Part shown: positions 1 through 5,295 of the stretch, piece after piece
Layout of the letters: each line of letters opens with the position of its first letter
Numbering within the stretch: position 1 is the first letter of the stretch
Assembly: GCA_051439365.1 (NCBI GenBank)
Contig: JBFRWC010000428.1
Location: forward strand, 1-7,607
DNA from: JAAHGY01 sp051439365
Lineage (GTDB): Bacteria > Cyanobacteriota > Cyanobacteriia > CAKZMO01
Direction: 5' to 3'
Length of the DNA: 7,607 nucleotides
Notes under the pieces: generated by a model
Databases searched by the model: none
Told to the model about the DNA's origin: nothing
The model's input: the letters and a program-made list of their open reading frames with translations, nothing else
Made by a program: the position numbers and the translations under genes

Positions 1-71
1 CCCAATTGCAAATCCCATCCTGACGCGATCGCCTCCAATATTTCTCTTCGTTACTGAAATGACCTCCAAGG

Positions 72-162
72 TAAGCTAAAACTATTTTAGTTTGCGTATT
101 TTGGTAGCTGAACCCCGCCAGCGGCGGGGTTCAGCCACGCAAATTAAATGGCAATCAGCTTA
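72..162. repeat. Nested fold-back element (MITE/REP-like candidate)
   Basis: Three pairs of inverted arms are nested around one centre. The core is a perfect 13-bp stem, GCTGAACCCCGCC (107-119) with GGCGGGGTTCAGC (123-135), around the 3-nt loop AGC. Outside it, TTTAGTTTGCGT (86-97) pairs with ACGCAAATTAAA (137-148) over 12 bp with one G-U pair. Outermost, TAAGCT (72-77) pairs with AGCTTA (157-162). The whole 91 bp can fold into one long hairpin. A smaller competing hairpin, CTAAAA-CTA-TTTTAG, lies at 76-90. Such nested palindromes are typical of small non-autonomous mobile elements or REP-type repeats in cyanobacteria, but the element type is inferred. The hairpin could also act as a terminator, although no T-run follows it directly. 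Confidence 0.5.
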
Positions 163-189
163 ACTGGCTTGCATCTTCTATCTTTATCA

Positions 190-223
190 TTCCCCACTCA
201 ATGGGGTAACTATAGGTGGAAAC
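190..223 (+). repeat. Solitary CRISPR-repeat-like sequence
   Basis: This 34-nt stretch has the layout of a common cyanobacterial CRISPR direct repeat. It has a 5' block with stem CCCCA (192-196) and TGGGG (202-206) around CTCAA, then an A/T-rich linker (TAACTATAGG), then a 3' end TGGAAAC (217-223). From memory, cyanobacterial repeats of the family that contains CCACTC near the 5' end and finishes TTGGAAAC or ATGGAAAC at 36 nt share these blocks; this copy appears 2 nt shorter in the linker. No second copy is visible within a spacer's distance on either side and no cas gene is in the window. It is therefore at most an orphan or remnant repeat, not an array. The alternative is a chance double hairpin (a second stem, TAGGT/ACCTA, spans 213-226 with a GGAA loop). 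Confidence 0.4.
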
Positions 224-232
224 CTAATGAAG

Positions 233-301
233 TAAGAGTTTTTTATGGGGGACGCGATTTATGAAGGACGCGACAACGCCACACCCCCCATAAAAAACTT
301 A
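233..301. repeat. Long inverted-repeat element downstream of repeat-protein gene
   Basis: AGTTTTTTATGGGGG (237-251) is perfectly complementary to CCCCCATAAAAAACT (285-299). Pairing extends outward with a one-base bulge through TAAG (233-236) and CTTA (298-301). The 33-nt interior carries an 8-nt direct repeat, GGACGCGA (250-257 and 266-273). The element lies 29 bp past the stop of the minus-strand gene ending at 330, so it could form a hairpin at the 3' end of that mRNA. It is not a classic intrinsic terminator, since no T-run follows the stem on the minus strand. Its 15-bp perfect termini and short non-coding centre would also fit a small MITE; I see no clear target-site duplication. Confidence 0.5.
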
Positions 302-329
302 GATTTTATTGAATTCTTGAGCCTAAATC

Positions 330-2645
330 CTAGATGTCAGTTTCAGGCAAACTCAGTTCAGCCTCGGGCAAACTGGGGTCCAGCTCAAGCAAATTCGATT
401 CAATCCCAGACGGATTGGAGTCCACCTCAGATGAATTGGAATCGAGCTCAGGTGAATTGGGATTAAACTCCAAGCTGGAGTCCCGGCTAGAGTCCCTCTC
501 CAAACTGGGGGCAAGCTCCGTTTGGAAAGGCTCTAGTTGGGGAGGTTCTGCTTGGAGAGGTTCTGCTTGGAGAGGTTCTACGATCGTAGTGTCAATGGGC
601 AAGATGGGGGCAAGCCGATTGCGCCATTGTTCTTCTTGGGCGATCGCTCGTTGCCAAGTTTCAATTTGTAGTTGGGTGGTCCTGTAGACAGCGGTACCGG
701 ACGGAACCAAGTTTGCGATTTCAATGGCCTCTTGATAGCTGATGCTAGCGATTTGTTGCGCCTGGGTCAGAATGCTCTGGCTCCATCGATCCATTAAACG
801 AGCCGATTGGGGATAGTTGGGATGACGCTCAGAAATACGGCTCGCAACCTGGATGGCCCTCGCCCAAGCCGATGGCGTATTTTGACGAGCGATATCATTG
901 GCTTGTTGAAAGAAAATATCGCCATTAACATCGTCTTGCCACCGCCGAATTTTTGCTTGGGCTTCATCATGAAGCGCCCGATTGGGGCGAATCCGTTGAG
1001 CCGCCGCGATCGCCGCTGGCAGGTTCCCCCGATTGGCAAAATTGACCGCATCATCCAAGTAAGGACGGTCTTGTAGGGTTTGGACTTGGATCGTCCATTG
1101 GTTAATCAAGTTATTCGCCTGGGTCGAAAGGGGACGACCATCTGGAATTAGTTTAGCCTTGCGAATGGCGGCATCTAGCGATCGAATACTACCCTGCGCT
1201 GCCAGCCGACGGGCTTCGTCTAGATGGGGTTGATCTTGCAAAGTATAGATTTGAGTTTGCCAACCATTAATGGCGGTTTCAGCTTCATCAAAACGGGGAT
1301 GATTATAGCCAACAAGTTGGGCCTCAGCGATCGCCGCCTGCAAATCAGGAATGAGACCCATGGCCGCCAACCCCCTGGCCCGGGACAGATGATGGATATC
1401 CTGAACTTCCAGCTCCCAGGTTTGAATCAAGGCTTGGGCGTTACTGTAAAGGGGACGATTGGGACCCAGATCTTGAGCCTGTAAGATCGCCGACTCAAGA
1501 TCTGGGACCATGCCACTGGAGGCTTGAGAGATCGCGAAGGAAAGTTCTCGTAAATCCTGGGCCTTAGCCTTGAACTCCACACCATTGGGCAAGTTGCGAG
1601 ACACCTCCATGGCAGTGTCCGCATCTCCAGCAACCAGTGCCTTCACCCCCAAATCCACCAACTCTTCGAGAAAACGGCTCAACGCCCGACGTGCAGGGGG
1701 GTATAACCGACTCGTGGGTTGAATTTTTTCCAACAGCCCCATTGCTTCAATCAAATCCGTCACGTTATTGCTCTTGGCAAGGCGACGGGCCTGGTTCAAC
1801 AGTTCGGTATCAATGCGGGAGGATTCAATCAACTCCGTCAAAAGGTTGTACTGTGCGGTTTTCCAGTACTCGTTCTCGACGGTGAGAAGCTTGGTGGCCA
1901 GGGTGAAGGCTCCCCGTAAGTCCTCCTGCTCCAAGAGAGCTTCAGAGTCTTGATAGATCTTTTCGGCATCAGCCCAGACTGTCTGCCATTGGTCGATGCG
2001 AGTGTCCACTTGTTCGTAGGCAGCTAGACTGCGGGGAACGCGCTTGGCGGCAGCGATCGCCCCTTCCAAATCACCCTGATGAAAACTAATCTCAGCGAGG
2101 TCCAACATATCGAGGGACCACTGATCAATCAAGCGATTGACCCGACTGCGCAGGGGATGATCCCCAGGGAGTTCATCGACGAGGGCGATCGCCTCCAGTA
2201 AATCCCTGGGCGTATTTTTGTCCGCTGCCTGTTCGGCACAGTGCATCCGCAGGGAGGCCGAAGCCATCGGCCAGAAAATTTTAGGACAATTGGGCAAGGA
2301 CGGCAGCTTAAAGAGAGTCGCTCCGGCAAACCCGGCCACCCCTCCCGTGATCGCAATCGAGGTGGTCATCCAGAAGAGCCAGTGGCCCATGATGCGTGGC
2401 AGCCAGGGTCGCCGCCTGTGAGCGATAGCTGGGTCAGGATTGCGACCAGTTGATGGGGCAGGAGACCGGGATGGGGTTGCGGTGGATAAGGGAGCAGTGG
2501 CCATCCATTCCGGAGTCGGCTGAGCCGGGGGATGCGGGTGTGACGATCCCTGTGGGTAGGGGGATGGAGCCGCCCCATGAACATAGGGCTGGCGCTGGGG
2601 ATGCCTCATGGATGAGGAGTGGGGTTGTTGGGGATAGTTAGCCAT
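330..2645 (-). CDS. Membrane-anchored helical-repeat protein, function unknown
   Basis: I do not recognise a named gene; the 771-residue product resembles large cyanobacterial proteins usually annotated as hypothetical or loosely as 'ATPase-like', but no nucleotide-binding motif is visible. Residues 1-75 are rich in Pro, Ser, His and Gln. One hydrophobic segment (about 88-112) follows a basic patch (RRRP at 77-80, R84), which suggests a cytoplasmic N-terminus and a periplasmic or lumenal C-terminal domain. Residues about 145-675 hold some ten degenerate repeats of 43-55 residues, each roughly A-I-x-x-A-x-x-[IV]-P-x-x-x-P-L...A...I-x-x-W. The I-x-x-W tryptophans fall at 176, 220, 410, 462, 517, 569, 621 and 664; in the middle repeats the Trp is lost. 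This looks like a TPR/solenoid-type scaffold (inference). The tail (690-771) is acidic, low-complexity and internally repetitive. The start at 2645 gives MANYPQQP; no clear Shine-Dalgarno precedes it, and M13 is an alternative. It is probably monocistronic. Confidence 0.88.
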   Translation of the reverse strand: MANYPQQPHSSSMRHPQRQPYVHGAAPSPYPQGSSHPHPPAQPTPEWMATAPLSTATPSRSPAPSTGRNPDPAIAHRRRPWLPRIMGHWLFWMTTSIAITGGVAGFAGATLFKLPSLPNCPKIFWPMASASLRMHCAEQAADKNTPRDLLEAIALVDELPGDHPLRSRVNRLIDQWSLDMLDLAEISFHQGDLEGAIAAAKRVPRSLAAYEQVDTRIDQWQTVWADAEKIYQDSEALLEQEDLRGAFTLATKLLTVENEYWKTAQYNLLTELIESSRIDTELLNQARRLAKSNNVTDLIEAMGLLEKIQPTSRLYPPARRALSRFLEELVDLGVKALVAGDADTAMEVSRNLPNGVEFKAKAQDLRELSFAISQASSGMVPDLESAILQAQDLGPNRPLYSNAQALIQTWELEVQDIHHLSRARGLAAMGLIPDLQAAIAEAQLVGYNHPRFDEAETAINGWQTQIYTLQDQPHLDEARRLAAQGSIRSLDAAIRKAKLIPDGRPLSTQANNLINQWTIQVQTLQDRPYLDDAVNFANRGNLPAAIAAAQRIRPNRALHDEAQAKIRRWQDDVNGDIFFQQANDIARQNTPSAWARAIQVASRISERHPNYPQSARLMDRWSQSILTQAQQIASISYQEAIEIANLVPSGTAVYRTTQLQIETWQRAIAQEEQWRNRLAPILPIDTTIVEPLQAEPLQAEPPQLEPFQTELAPSLERDSSRDSSLEFNPNSPELDSNSSEVDSNPSGIESNLLELDPSLPEAELSLPETDI
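333..455 (-). repeat. 21-nt repeats encoding degenerate heptads in the protein tail
   Basis: The last 41 codons of the repeat-protein gene read as degenerate seven-residue units: SPELDSN, SSEVDSN, PSGIESN, LLELDPS, LPEAELS, LPETDI. At DNA level this is a decayed 21-nt period, visible on the plus strand as recurring GAATTGGA / CAAATTCGA-type blocks. The unit is a multiple of three, so copy-number change keeps the frame. The encoded stretch is acidic and probably disordered. Confidence 0.6.
514..580 (-). repeat. 15-nt tandem repeat encoding E-P-L-Q-A units
   Basis: Four to five tandem 15-nt units are visible on the plus strand. The two central copies, GGTTCTGCTTGGAGA at 544-558 and 559-573, are identical. 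They are flanked by diverged copies at 514-528 and 529-543 and a partial copy from 574. On the coding strand they specify EPLQA-EPLQA-EPPQL-EPFQT (residues 690-709). The identical central pair suggests a recent duplication. The unit preserves frame. Confidence 0.8.
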
Positions 2646-3042
2646 ACTAGCTTATGTCACGGGAACTCCGACAAATAGGTTGGAGGTAGGATATGACGTT
2701 GGGCGATCGCCACAAGCCTCACTCAATTGATTCAGATCGCCGTCCCAAACTGTTAGCAGTTTGAGAACCAGGCGTAGATGATGAACCAGTCGACCTAAAC
2801 GATAACCAGACCTAGACCAGGCTATCTTCAGGTTACTTAGGCATCACCTTACTGCCAACACCAAATTGTTGCAAGGGTCCGTATTGTTTTTACACAGCCT
2901 CTTATTTGATGGCTTGGGTTGGGTGTCTTGGGTTGGGTGCCTTGCAAGTATTATGCAGGGCCGCAGGGGACAAATCCTGATTATTCTCGGATTACTCACT
3001 CTGATCCTGACATAGAGGTAACAAATTTATCAGTGGTCCCTC
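2646..3042. other. Intergenic spacer with tandem repeat and small hairpins
   Basis: This spacer separates two minus-strand genes, downstream of the hydrolase and upstream of the repeat protein, so it should hold the 3' end of one transcript and the promoter of the other. I could not find a convincing -35/-10 pair near 2645. It contains a HIP1 site (about 2703-2710), a 7-bp hairpin CAAACTG-TTAG-CAGTTTG (2746-2763) and the G-rich tandem repeat listed separately. A 20-codon hydrophobic open frame on the plus strand (2953-3015) is discussed in the findings but not called as a gene. Confidence 0.6.
2913..2940 (+). repeat. 14-nt tandem repeat forming a G-quadruplex motif
   Basis: CTTGGGTTGGGTG(T/C) occurs twice head to tail (2913-2926 and 2927-2940), followed by a partial CTTG. 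The four GGG runs at 2916-2937 have loops of TT, TGTCTT and TT, which satisfies the usual G3+N1-7 quadruplex rule on the plus strand. It lies about 270 bp upstream of the minus-strand repeat-protein gene, whose transcript would carry the C-rich complement. Whether the structure forms in the cell is unknown. Confidence 0.75.
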
Positions 3043-3720
3043 CTAAAGATAGGTGGAAAGAAAGGTGAGCGATCGCTCCCATGCCTGTTGAGTGGCCACC
3101 GGATCGTAGATGTCATTATTTTCATTGCCAAACGCATGTTGGGCCTCATACCGATAGCATTCATGGGTGACCCCACCTGCCTTGAGCTTGGCTTCCAAGG
3201 CATCCACCTGTTCAATCGGAAAAAAAGCATCATTCAGGGCAAAATGGCCTTGAAATGGAATGGAAATGGTGCTGGTATCCCCGGCAGCTTCCGGCGGCAC
3301 CCCATACCAGCAAACCGCCGCGTCTACTTCCGATACGTGCACTGCTGCCAGCACCGTGAGTGCCCCACCCATACAGTAGCCCATCACCGCCACCTTGGGA
3401 CTCTGCTGCTTCAAGTACTGCACCGCGCCCCGAATATCTTGGGTGGCGGCATCGGCAAAGTCCAGCCCTCCCATCAGGTGTTCGGCTTCGGCAGCTTCCA
3501 CGGTGACGGTGCCCCGATACAAATCAGGCACCAACACTCGATATCCTGCCTGGGCGAGGCGATCGCCCACGCCTTTGATCTGATCATTCACCCCCCACCA
3601 TTCTTGAATCACTACAATCCCAGGGGCTTGACTGCCAGTGGTAGATTCAGTGGTAGGTTCGGTGTAGTAACCATTGCAGGGTTGGGCATCCGGACGTTGA
3701 AATGTAATGGTTTGGCTCAT
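3043..3720 (-). CDS. Dienelactone hydrolase family protein
   Basis: The 225-residue alpha/beta hydrolase has the normal length for this family, whose founding member opens dienelactone to maleylacetate in chloroaromatic breakdown. The family signatures are clear: VVIQEWWGVND (about 36-46, with the conserved Glu at 40), the nucleophile elbow GYCMGG with Cys116, Asp164 in LNDAFFP, and His195 in EAQHAF. These form the Cys-Asp-His triad. No signal peptide or membrane span is seen, so it is probably cytosolic. The natural substrate cannot be inferred; cyanobacteria usually lack the chlorocatechol pathway, so a general lactone or ester hydrolase role is likely. A short Thr/Ser-rich insert (TEPTTESTTGS, 20-30) lies near the N-terminus. 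The start at 3720 gives MSQTITF and is the natural first Met, though no Shine-Dalgarno is visible. It diverges from the phosphoesterase gene; three 15-nt repeats lie just 8 bp upstream of its start. Confidence 0.94.
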   Translation of the reverse strand: MSQTITFQRPDAQPCNGYYTEPTTESTTGSQAPGIVVIQEWWGVNDQIKGVGDRLAQAGYRVLVPDLYRGTVTVEAAEAEHLMGGLDFADAATQDIRGAVQYLKQQSPKVAVMGYCMGGALTVLAAVHVSEVDAAVCWYGVPPEAAGDTSTISIPFQGHFALNDAFFPIEQVDALEAKLKAGGVTHECYRYEAQHAFGNENNDIYDPVATQQAWERSLTFLSTYL

Positions 3721-3900
3721 GGCTGGTTGAGTCTGCGTTTAGTGAGTCTGCGTTTAGTGAGTCTGCGTCTATTAGATTGCCGGATAGCAATGATTTGCCG
3801 AAACCGGACACTTAAAAAGATACCAGGACTGGGATCAGAGCGCGGCTGCAATGTTAGGGTTTTAGTAACTCGCGACTCCATTACCCATACTCTGTCTGTG
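3721..3900. promoter_or_regulatory. Divergent intergenic region between hydrolase and phosphoesterase
   Basis: The hydrolase (minus, start 3720) and the phosphoesterase (plus, start 3901) point away from each other, so this 180-bp stretch must supply both promoters unless the phosphoesterase starts further upstream. It contains the triple 15-nt repeat at 3729-3773. I could not place -10 boxes with confidence. The phosphoesterase frame stays open through this region, so an earlier start at ATG 3790 is formally possible and would shorten the spacer. Confidence 0.45.
3729..3773. repeat. Three 15-nt direct repeats upstream of hydrolase start
   Basis: GAGTCTGCGTTTAGT occurs perfectly at 3729-3743 and 3744-3758. 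A third copy at 3759-3773 differs near its end (GAGTCTGCGTCTATT). The array begins 8 bp upstream of the hydrolase start codon, so it falls in the 5' untranslated region or core promoter of that gene. It could be an iterated operator, or simply a short tandem duplication. No hairpin is formed by the unit. Confidence 0.8.
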
Positions 3901-4953
3901 ATGAACGATTTTTCTGAATCCCTAAACTTGTCCTCTAAAGCGCTTTTCCCAACTCCGCCATCAAATACCGACTCCCAAGGCGATCGCTCCCGTCCGATTA
4001 CCATTGCGATTATTGGGGATGTGCATGATCTGTGGGAGGAGTGCGAAGAGGCGATTCTCAAACAATTAGGGGTAGATTTGGTCCTGTTTGTGGGGGATTT
4101 TGGTAATGAAGCAGTAGGATTAGTAGGCCAGATTGCCCAGATGGATTTGCCCAAAGCGGCGGCAATGGGCAATCACGATGCCTGGTATACCGCTACCCCT
4201 TGGGGCCGCACCCAATGCCCCTACGATCGCAAACAAGAAGACTGGGTCCAGAAACAGTTGGATTTGCTGGGGTCGGCCCATGTGGGCTATGGCTATTTGG
4301 ATTTTCCTGCGTTCAATTTAACCGTGGTGGGCAGTCGTCCGTTTAGCTGGGGCGGTTCCGAGTGGAAATATAAGAAGTTTTATCGCGATCGCTTCCAAGT
4401 CCGCAACTTTCGAGAATCCACTGAGCGGATGATGCAAGCGGTCAACGCTGCGGCCCACTCCACCATTATTTTTCTGGGCCATTGTGGTCCTTATGGTCTG
4501 GGCGATCGCCCCGAAGACATTTGTGGGAAAGATTGGGGCCGGAGTCTGACCGGGGGCGACTACGGTGATCCAGACTTTGCAGACGCGATCGCCCAGACCC
4601 AACTGATGGGTAAAACCGTTCCCCTGGTCGCCTTTGGTCATATGCATCACGGTCTCCGGCATCGTCAGGACCGGGAGCGGGTCAAGGCGGTTCACGACGG
4701 CAGTACCCTCTATCTCAACGCGGCCAGCGTGCCCCGGATTCGGGAATATCGAGCCGAAAAAGGAGGCGATCGCCCCCTGGCCCATCTCAGCCACCCACCC
4801 ACCCATCCAACCGAACGCCTCTATAATTTTTCGCTCGTACAACTAAGTGACGGACACATTACCGCCGCCCGTTTGATCTGGGCTAACCACGCAGGCACCA
4901 TTATCAAAAGCGAAGAATTATATGAACTGGCATTTCAGAGCACTTCGGGGTAG
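3901..4953 (+). CDS. Calcineurin-like metallophosphoesterase (TIGR04168-like)
   Basis: The 350-residue product carries all the metal-binding blocks of the calcineurin-like phosphoesterase superfamily in order: GDVHD (D40, H42), GDFGNE (D66, N69), GNHD (N91, H92, D93), GHCGP (H194) and GHMHH (H247, H249). These build a two-metal centre that hydrolyses phosphate esters. The overall pattern, including the long spacing between GNHD and GHCGP, matches the family of cyanobacterial and plastid proteins annotated as TIGR04168, assigned from memory. The substrate is unknown. No signal peptide is seen. The frame is open far upstream (to 3088), antisense to the hydrolase, but homology-type sequence starts only near residue 32, so I chose ATG 3901; GTG 3898 and ATG 3790 are alternatives. 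There is no Shine-Dalgarno. It is followed after 17 bp by a 13-nt tandem repeat and then by tRNA-Ser. Confidence 0.93.
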   Translation: MNDFSESLNLSSKALFPTPPSNTDSQGDRSRPITIAIIGDVHDLWEECEEAILKQLGVDLVLFVGDFGNEAVGLVGQIAQMDLPKAAAMGNHDAWYTATPWGRTQCPYDRKQEDWVQKQLDLLGSAHVGYGYLDFPAFNLTVVGSRPFSWGGSEWKYKKFYRDRFQVRNFRESTERMMQAVNAAAHSTIIFLGHCGPYGLGDRPEDICGKDWGRSLTGGDYGDPDFADAIAQTQLMGKTVPLVAFGHMHHGLRHRQDRERVKAVHDGSTLYLNAASVPRIREYRAEKGGDRPLAHLSHPPTHPTERLYNFSLVQLSDGHITAARLIWANHAGTIIKSEELYELAFQSTSG

Positions 4954-4970
4954 AATGAAGAGCCTGTTCT

Positions 4971-5014
4971 AGGCATTAACGTTGGGCATTAACCCTGGGC
5001 ATTAACCCTGGGCA
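4971..5014 (+). repeat. 13-nt tandem repeat between phosphoesterase and tRNA-Ser
   Basis: GGGCATTAACCCT is repeated exactly at 4984-4996 and 4997-5009. A diverged copy (AGGCATTAACGTT) precedes at 4971-4983 and a partial fourth (GGGCA) starts at 5010. Each unit contains GGG and CCC and could form weak alternative hairpins. It lies 18 bp after the phosphoesterase stop and about 57 bp before the tRNA, so it may sit in the mRNA 3' end or tRNA promoter region. Confidence 0.8.
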
Positions 5015-5070
5015 CTGGTGCTAGTCAGTGGCAAGTATGCCTGAAAGAGGGAGCTAAGAGGCTCCAATTG

Positions 5071-5155
5071 GGAGAGGTGGCAGAGTGGTCGAATGCGCTC
5101 GACTTGAAATCGAGTGTACCGCAAGGTACCGAGGGTTCGAATCCCTCCCTCTCCG
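5071..5155 (+). tRNA. tRNA-Ser (anticodon UGA)
   Basis: A complete class II tRNA of 85 nt. The acceptor stem GGAGAGG (5071-5077) pairs with CCTCTCC (5148-5154), with discriminator G5155. The anticodon stem CTCGA/TCGAG encloses the loop CTTGAAA (5103-5109), giving anticodon TGA, which reads UCA and by wobble other UCN serine codons. The long variable arm GTACC-GCAA-GGTAC (5116-5129) is typical of tRNA-Ser. The T arm is GAGGG-TTCGAAT-CCCTC (5131-5147). The 3' CCA is not encoded and must be added enzymatically. No intron is present. A small hairpin, GGAGC-TAAGAG-GCTCC (5050-5065), sits in the 5' leader. Confidence 0.98.
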
Positions 5156-5174
5156 TTCAATATTTTCAAAGAAA

Positions 5175-5233
5175 CCTAGCATGAGCAATTAGAACAGTTC
5201 AGAATAACTAGATTGCTGTTGTCTCATGCTAGG
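5175..5233. repeat. Perfect 11-bp inverted repeat after tRNA-Ser
   Basis: CCTAGCATGAG (5175-5185) is perfectly complementary to CTCATGCTAGG (5223-5233). A second short pairing, CAAT (5186-5189) with ATTG (5212-5215), can extend the fold across a 7-nt bulge. It starts 19 bp after the tRNA, so it could protect or terminate the tRNA transcript; the absence of a following T-run argues against a standard terminator. A small mobile-element remnant is the alternative. Confidence 0.55.
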
Positions 5234-5254
5234 GGACTTGCTAGAAAATAAAGC

Positions 5255-5295
5255 CAGGTGGGGGGTGGTGAGCATAGCCCACCGCCCCTCACCTG
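5255..5295 (+). terminator. Strong GC-rich hairpin, possible terminator
   Basis: CAGGTGGGGGGTGGTG (5255-5270) pairs over 16 bp with CACCGCCCCTCACCTG (5280-5295), with two G-U pairs and a 9-nt loop. This is a very stable RNA stem on the plus strand, 100 bp downstream of tRNA-Ser and upstream of the kinase. Only a weak T-run (TTTT about 12 bp later) follows, so it is at best an imperfect intrinsic terminator that would separate the tRNA unit from the kinase gene. The two G-U pairs make it less stable on the minus strand. Confidence 0.5.

Larger units (their letters stand above)
1..329. other. Intergenic region rich in hairpins, no convincing gene
   Basis: No open frame of useful length is supported here. 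Frames entering from the left edge stop early on the plus strand (positions 57, 79 and 21 in the three frames). An ATG on the minus strand at 18 could begin a gene running off the left edge, but only six codons are visible. The stretch contains three separate structured sequences, listed individually: a nested fold-back (72-162), a CRISPR-repeat-like sequence (190-223) and a long inverted repeat (233-301). A HIP1 octamer sits at 25-32. The region ends at the stop codon of the minus-strand repeat-protein gene, so it is the 3' flank of that gene. Confidence 0.7.

Noticed and set aside
1..18. Possible minus-strand gene start at position 18 (ATG GGA TTT GCA)
   Set aside because: Only six codons are visible before the window edge, too little to support a gene.
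245..466. 73-codon plus-strand open frame with a seven-residue periodicity
   Set aside because: Most of it is the antisense of the 21-nt repeats at the end of the minus-strand repeat-protein gene, and the periodicity is inherited from them. The rest lies in the inverted-repeat element.
3049..3059. Second copy of ATAGGTGGAAA, shared with the CRISPR-repeat-like sequence
   Set aside because: It lies in the hydrolase coding end (residues near the C-terminus), the shared block is only 11 nt and the stem part of the repeat is missing, so it is probably chance.
3088..3900. 271-codon in-frame upstream extension of the phosphoesterase
   Set aside because: It runs antisense to the well-supported dienelactone hydrolase, shows no domain features, and the phosphoesterase motifs begin only after ATG 3901.
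3717..4172. 151-codon minus-strand frame ending in RRRLTKRRLTKRRL
   Set aside because: It is antisense to the phosphoesterase N-terminus, and its repetitive end is just the triple 15-nt repeat read in frame.
4318..4842. 174-codon minus-strand frame
   Set aside because: It lies fully antisense within the phosphoesterase metal-site region and has no recognisable domain.
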